The notes under the pieces are model-generated. The model saw only the letters and a list, made by a program, of their open reading frames with translations. It had not been told where the DNA came from and did no database searches. Of a stretch of DNA of 64,000 nt, positions 63,601 through 64,000 are shown in pieces. The number at the start of each line of letters is the position of its first letter. Position 1 is the first letter of the stretch. The position numbers were made by a program, and so were the translations under genes. Source of the DNA: Areca catechu (taxonomy: Eukaryota > Streptophyta > Magnoliopsida > Arecales > Arecaceae); NCBI GenBank assembly GCA_021397845.1, contig CM038051.1:18324827-18388826 (forward strand). The letters are read 5' to 3'.

Positions 63601-64000
63601 TTTAGTTATGTGCACGCCTTTATGTTCCAGTTTTCAGTTAACTGACATAACACCGAACAAATGGTTGCTTCAGCCACCTGTTGTTAATGAATCATATTTG
63701 TTGATCGCATCCCTTCTGCAATTGCATAGTGAAGATCCACAATTGCTTAGAATAGGTTTGCTCACTAATGTCATTAATTTAGGAACCGAACATAATAATT
63801 GCCTCACTGCTTATTTTTTGGTCTTCTTGAGGCCATTTATCAAGTTTTCCTGAATTCCTCCTGAGTAAGAAAATTTTATTTTTTGCCCCACTTTGCATTA
63901 TAGCAACATTCCATATCTTATCCACAATTAAGCGACAGACCATAAATAACTACTATATATATTAGCAACATTTTTTTTTTATAATACAATATTAGCAACA
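60651..64000. other. Intergenic DNA, no gene supported
   Basis: AT-rich. Clusters of GGTAC/TACCGGT phrases at about 62080-62280 and 62950-63120 suggest a further small dispersed repeat. A minus-strand stretch at about 63135-63220 (GLEFYELVEHNDLVDHIDQI) ends at an AAG-GTATGC donor-like site and may be an isolated exon, but I cannot identify it. Confidence 0.4.

Overview
This is a plant nuclear window. The evidence is spliced kinase exons with GT-AG introns, plant-type LTR retrotransposons, an atypical plant HLH gene and AT-rich, poly-T-rich intergenic DNA. Two genes look intact: a group D (TDY) MAP kinase and an IBH1-like HLH gene. The very GC-rich Tat-lineage retroelement, the SIRE-type LTR and the GGGATG-rich repeats suggest a non-grass monocot, perhaps a palm; that is inference only.

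Layout. 1-2902: AT-rich sequence with no gene I can support. 2903-22311: an old Ty1/Copia element with 546 and 544 bp LTRs, a TGGTATCAGA primer site and a decayed pol. A 13.1 kb Ty3/Gypsy element (5981-19072, LTRs of 1285 and 1290 bp) sits inside it. The Gypsy element carries gag-pol on the plus strand with two RNase H domains, then a GC-rich tandem-repeat block, then an apparently spliced antisense gene on the minus strand. It is defective: five in-frame stops in gag-pol, a frameshift in gag, and one stop in the antisense gene. 22312-24587: intergenic, with a 76 bp tandem duplication.

24588-31459 (minus): the MAP kinase gene in ten coding exons, predicted at 615 aa, with a 24-nt first coding exon and a promoter probably near 32030. 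32050-41290: intergenic DNA with a SIRE-like LTR at 34155-35520. 41292-41640 (plus): a LINE-type RNase H remnant. 42360-42990: an LTR-like fragment. 43000-49560: AT-rich DNA ending in foldback repeats. 50291-50749 (minus): the single-exon HLH gene. 51000-58190: mostly intergenic, with a GC-rich island near 54 kb and an unassigned 154-codon ORF near 56 kb. 58200-59080 (minus): a decayed LINE reverse transcriptase. 59715-60041 (minus): two damaged exons of a plastid-type polyprenyl (solanesyl) diphosphate synthase. 60160-64000: small repeats and no gene I can support.

The two intact genes belong to unrelated pathways (MAP kinase signalling; HLH growth regulation), and nothing in the window links them. 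Most of the structure here is retrotransposon nesting and decay.
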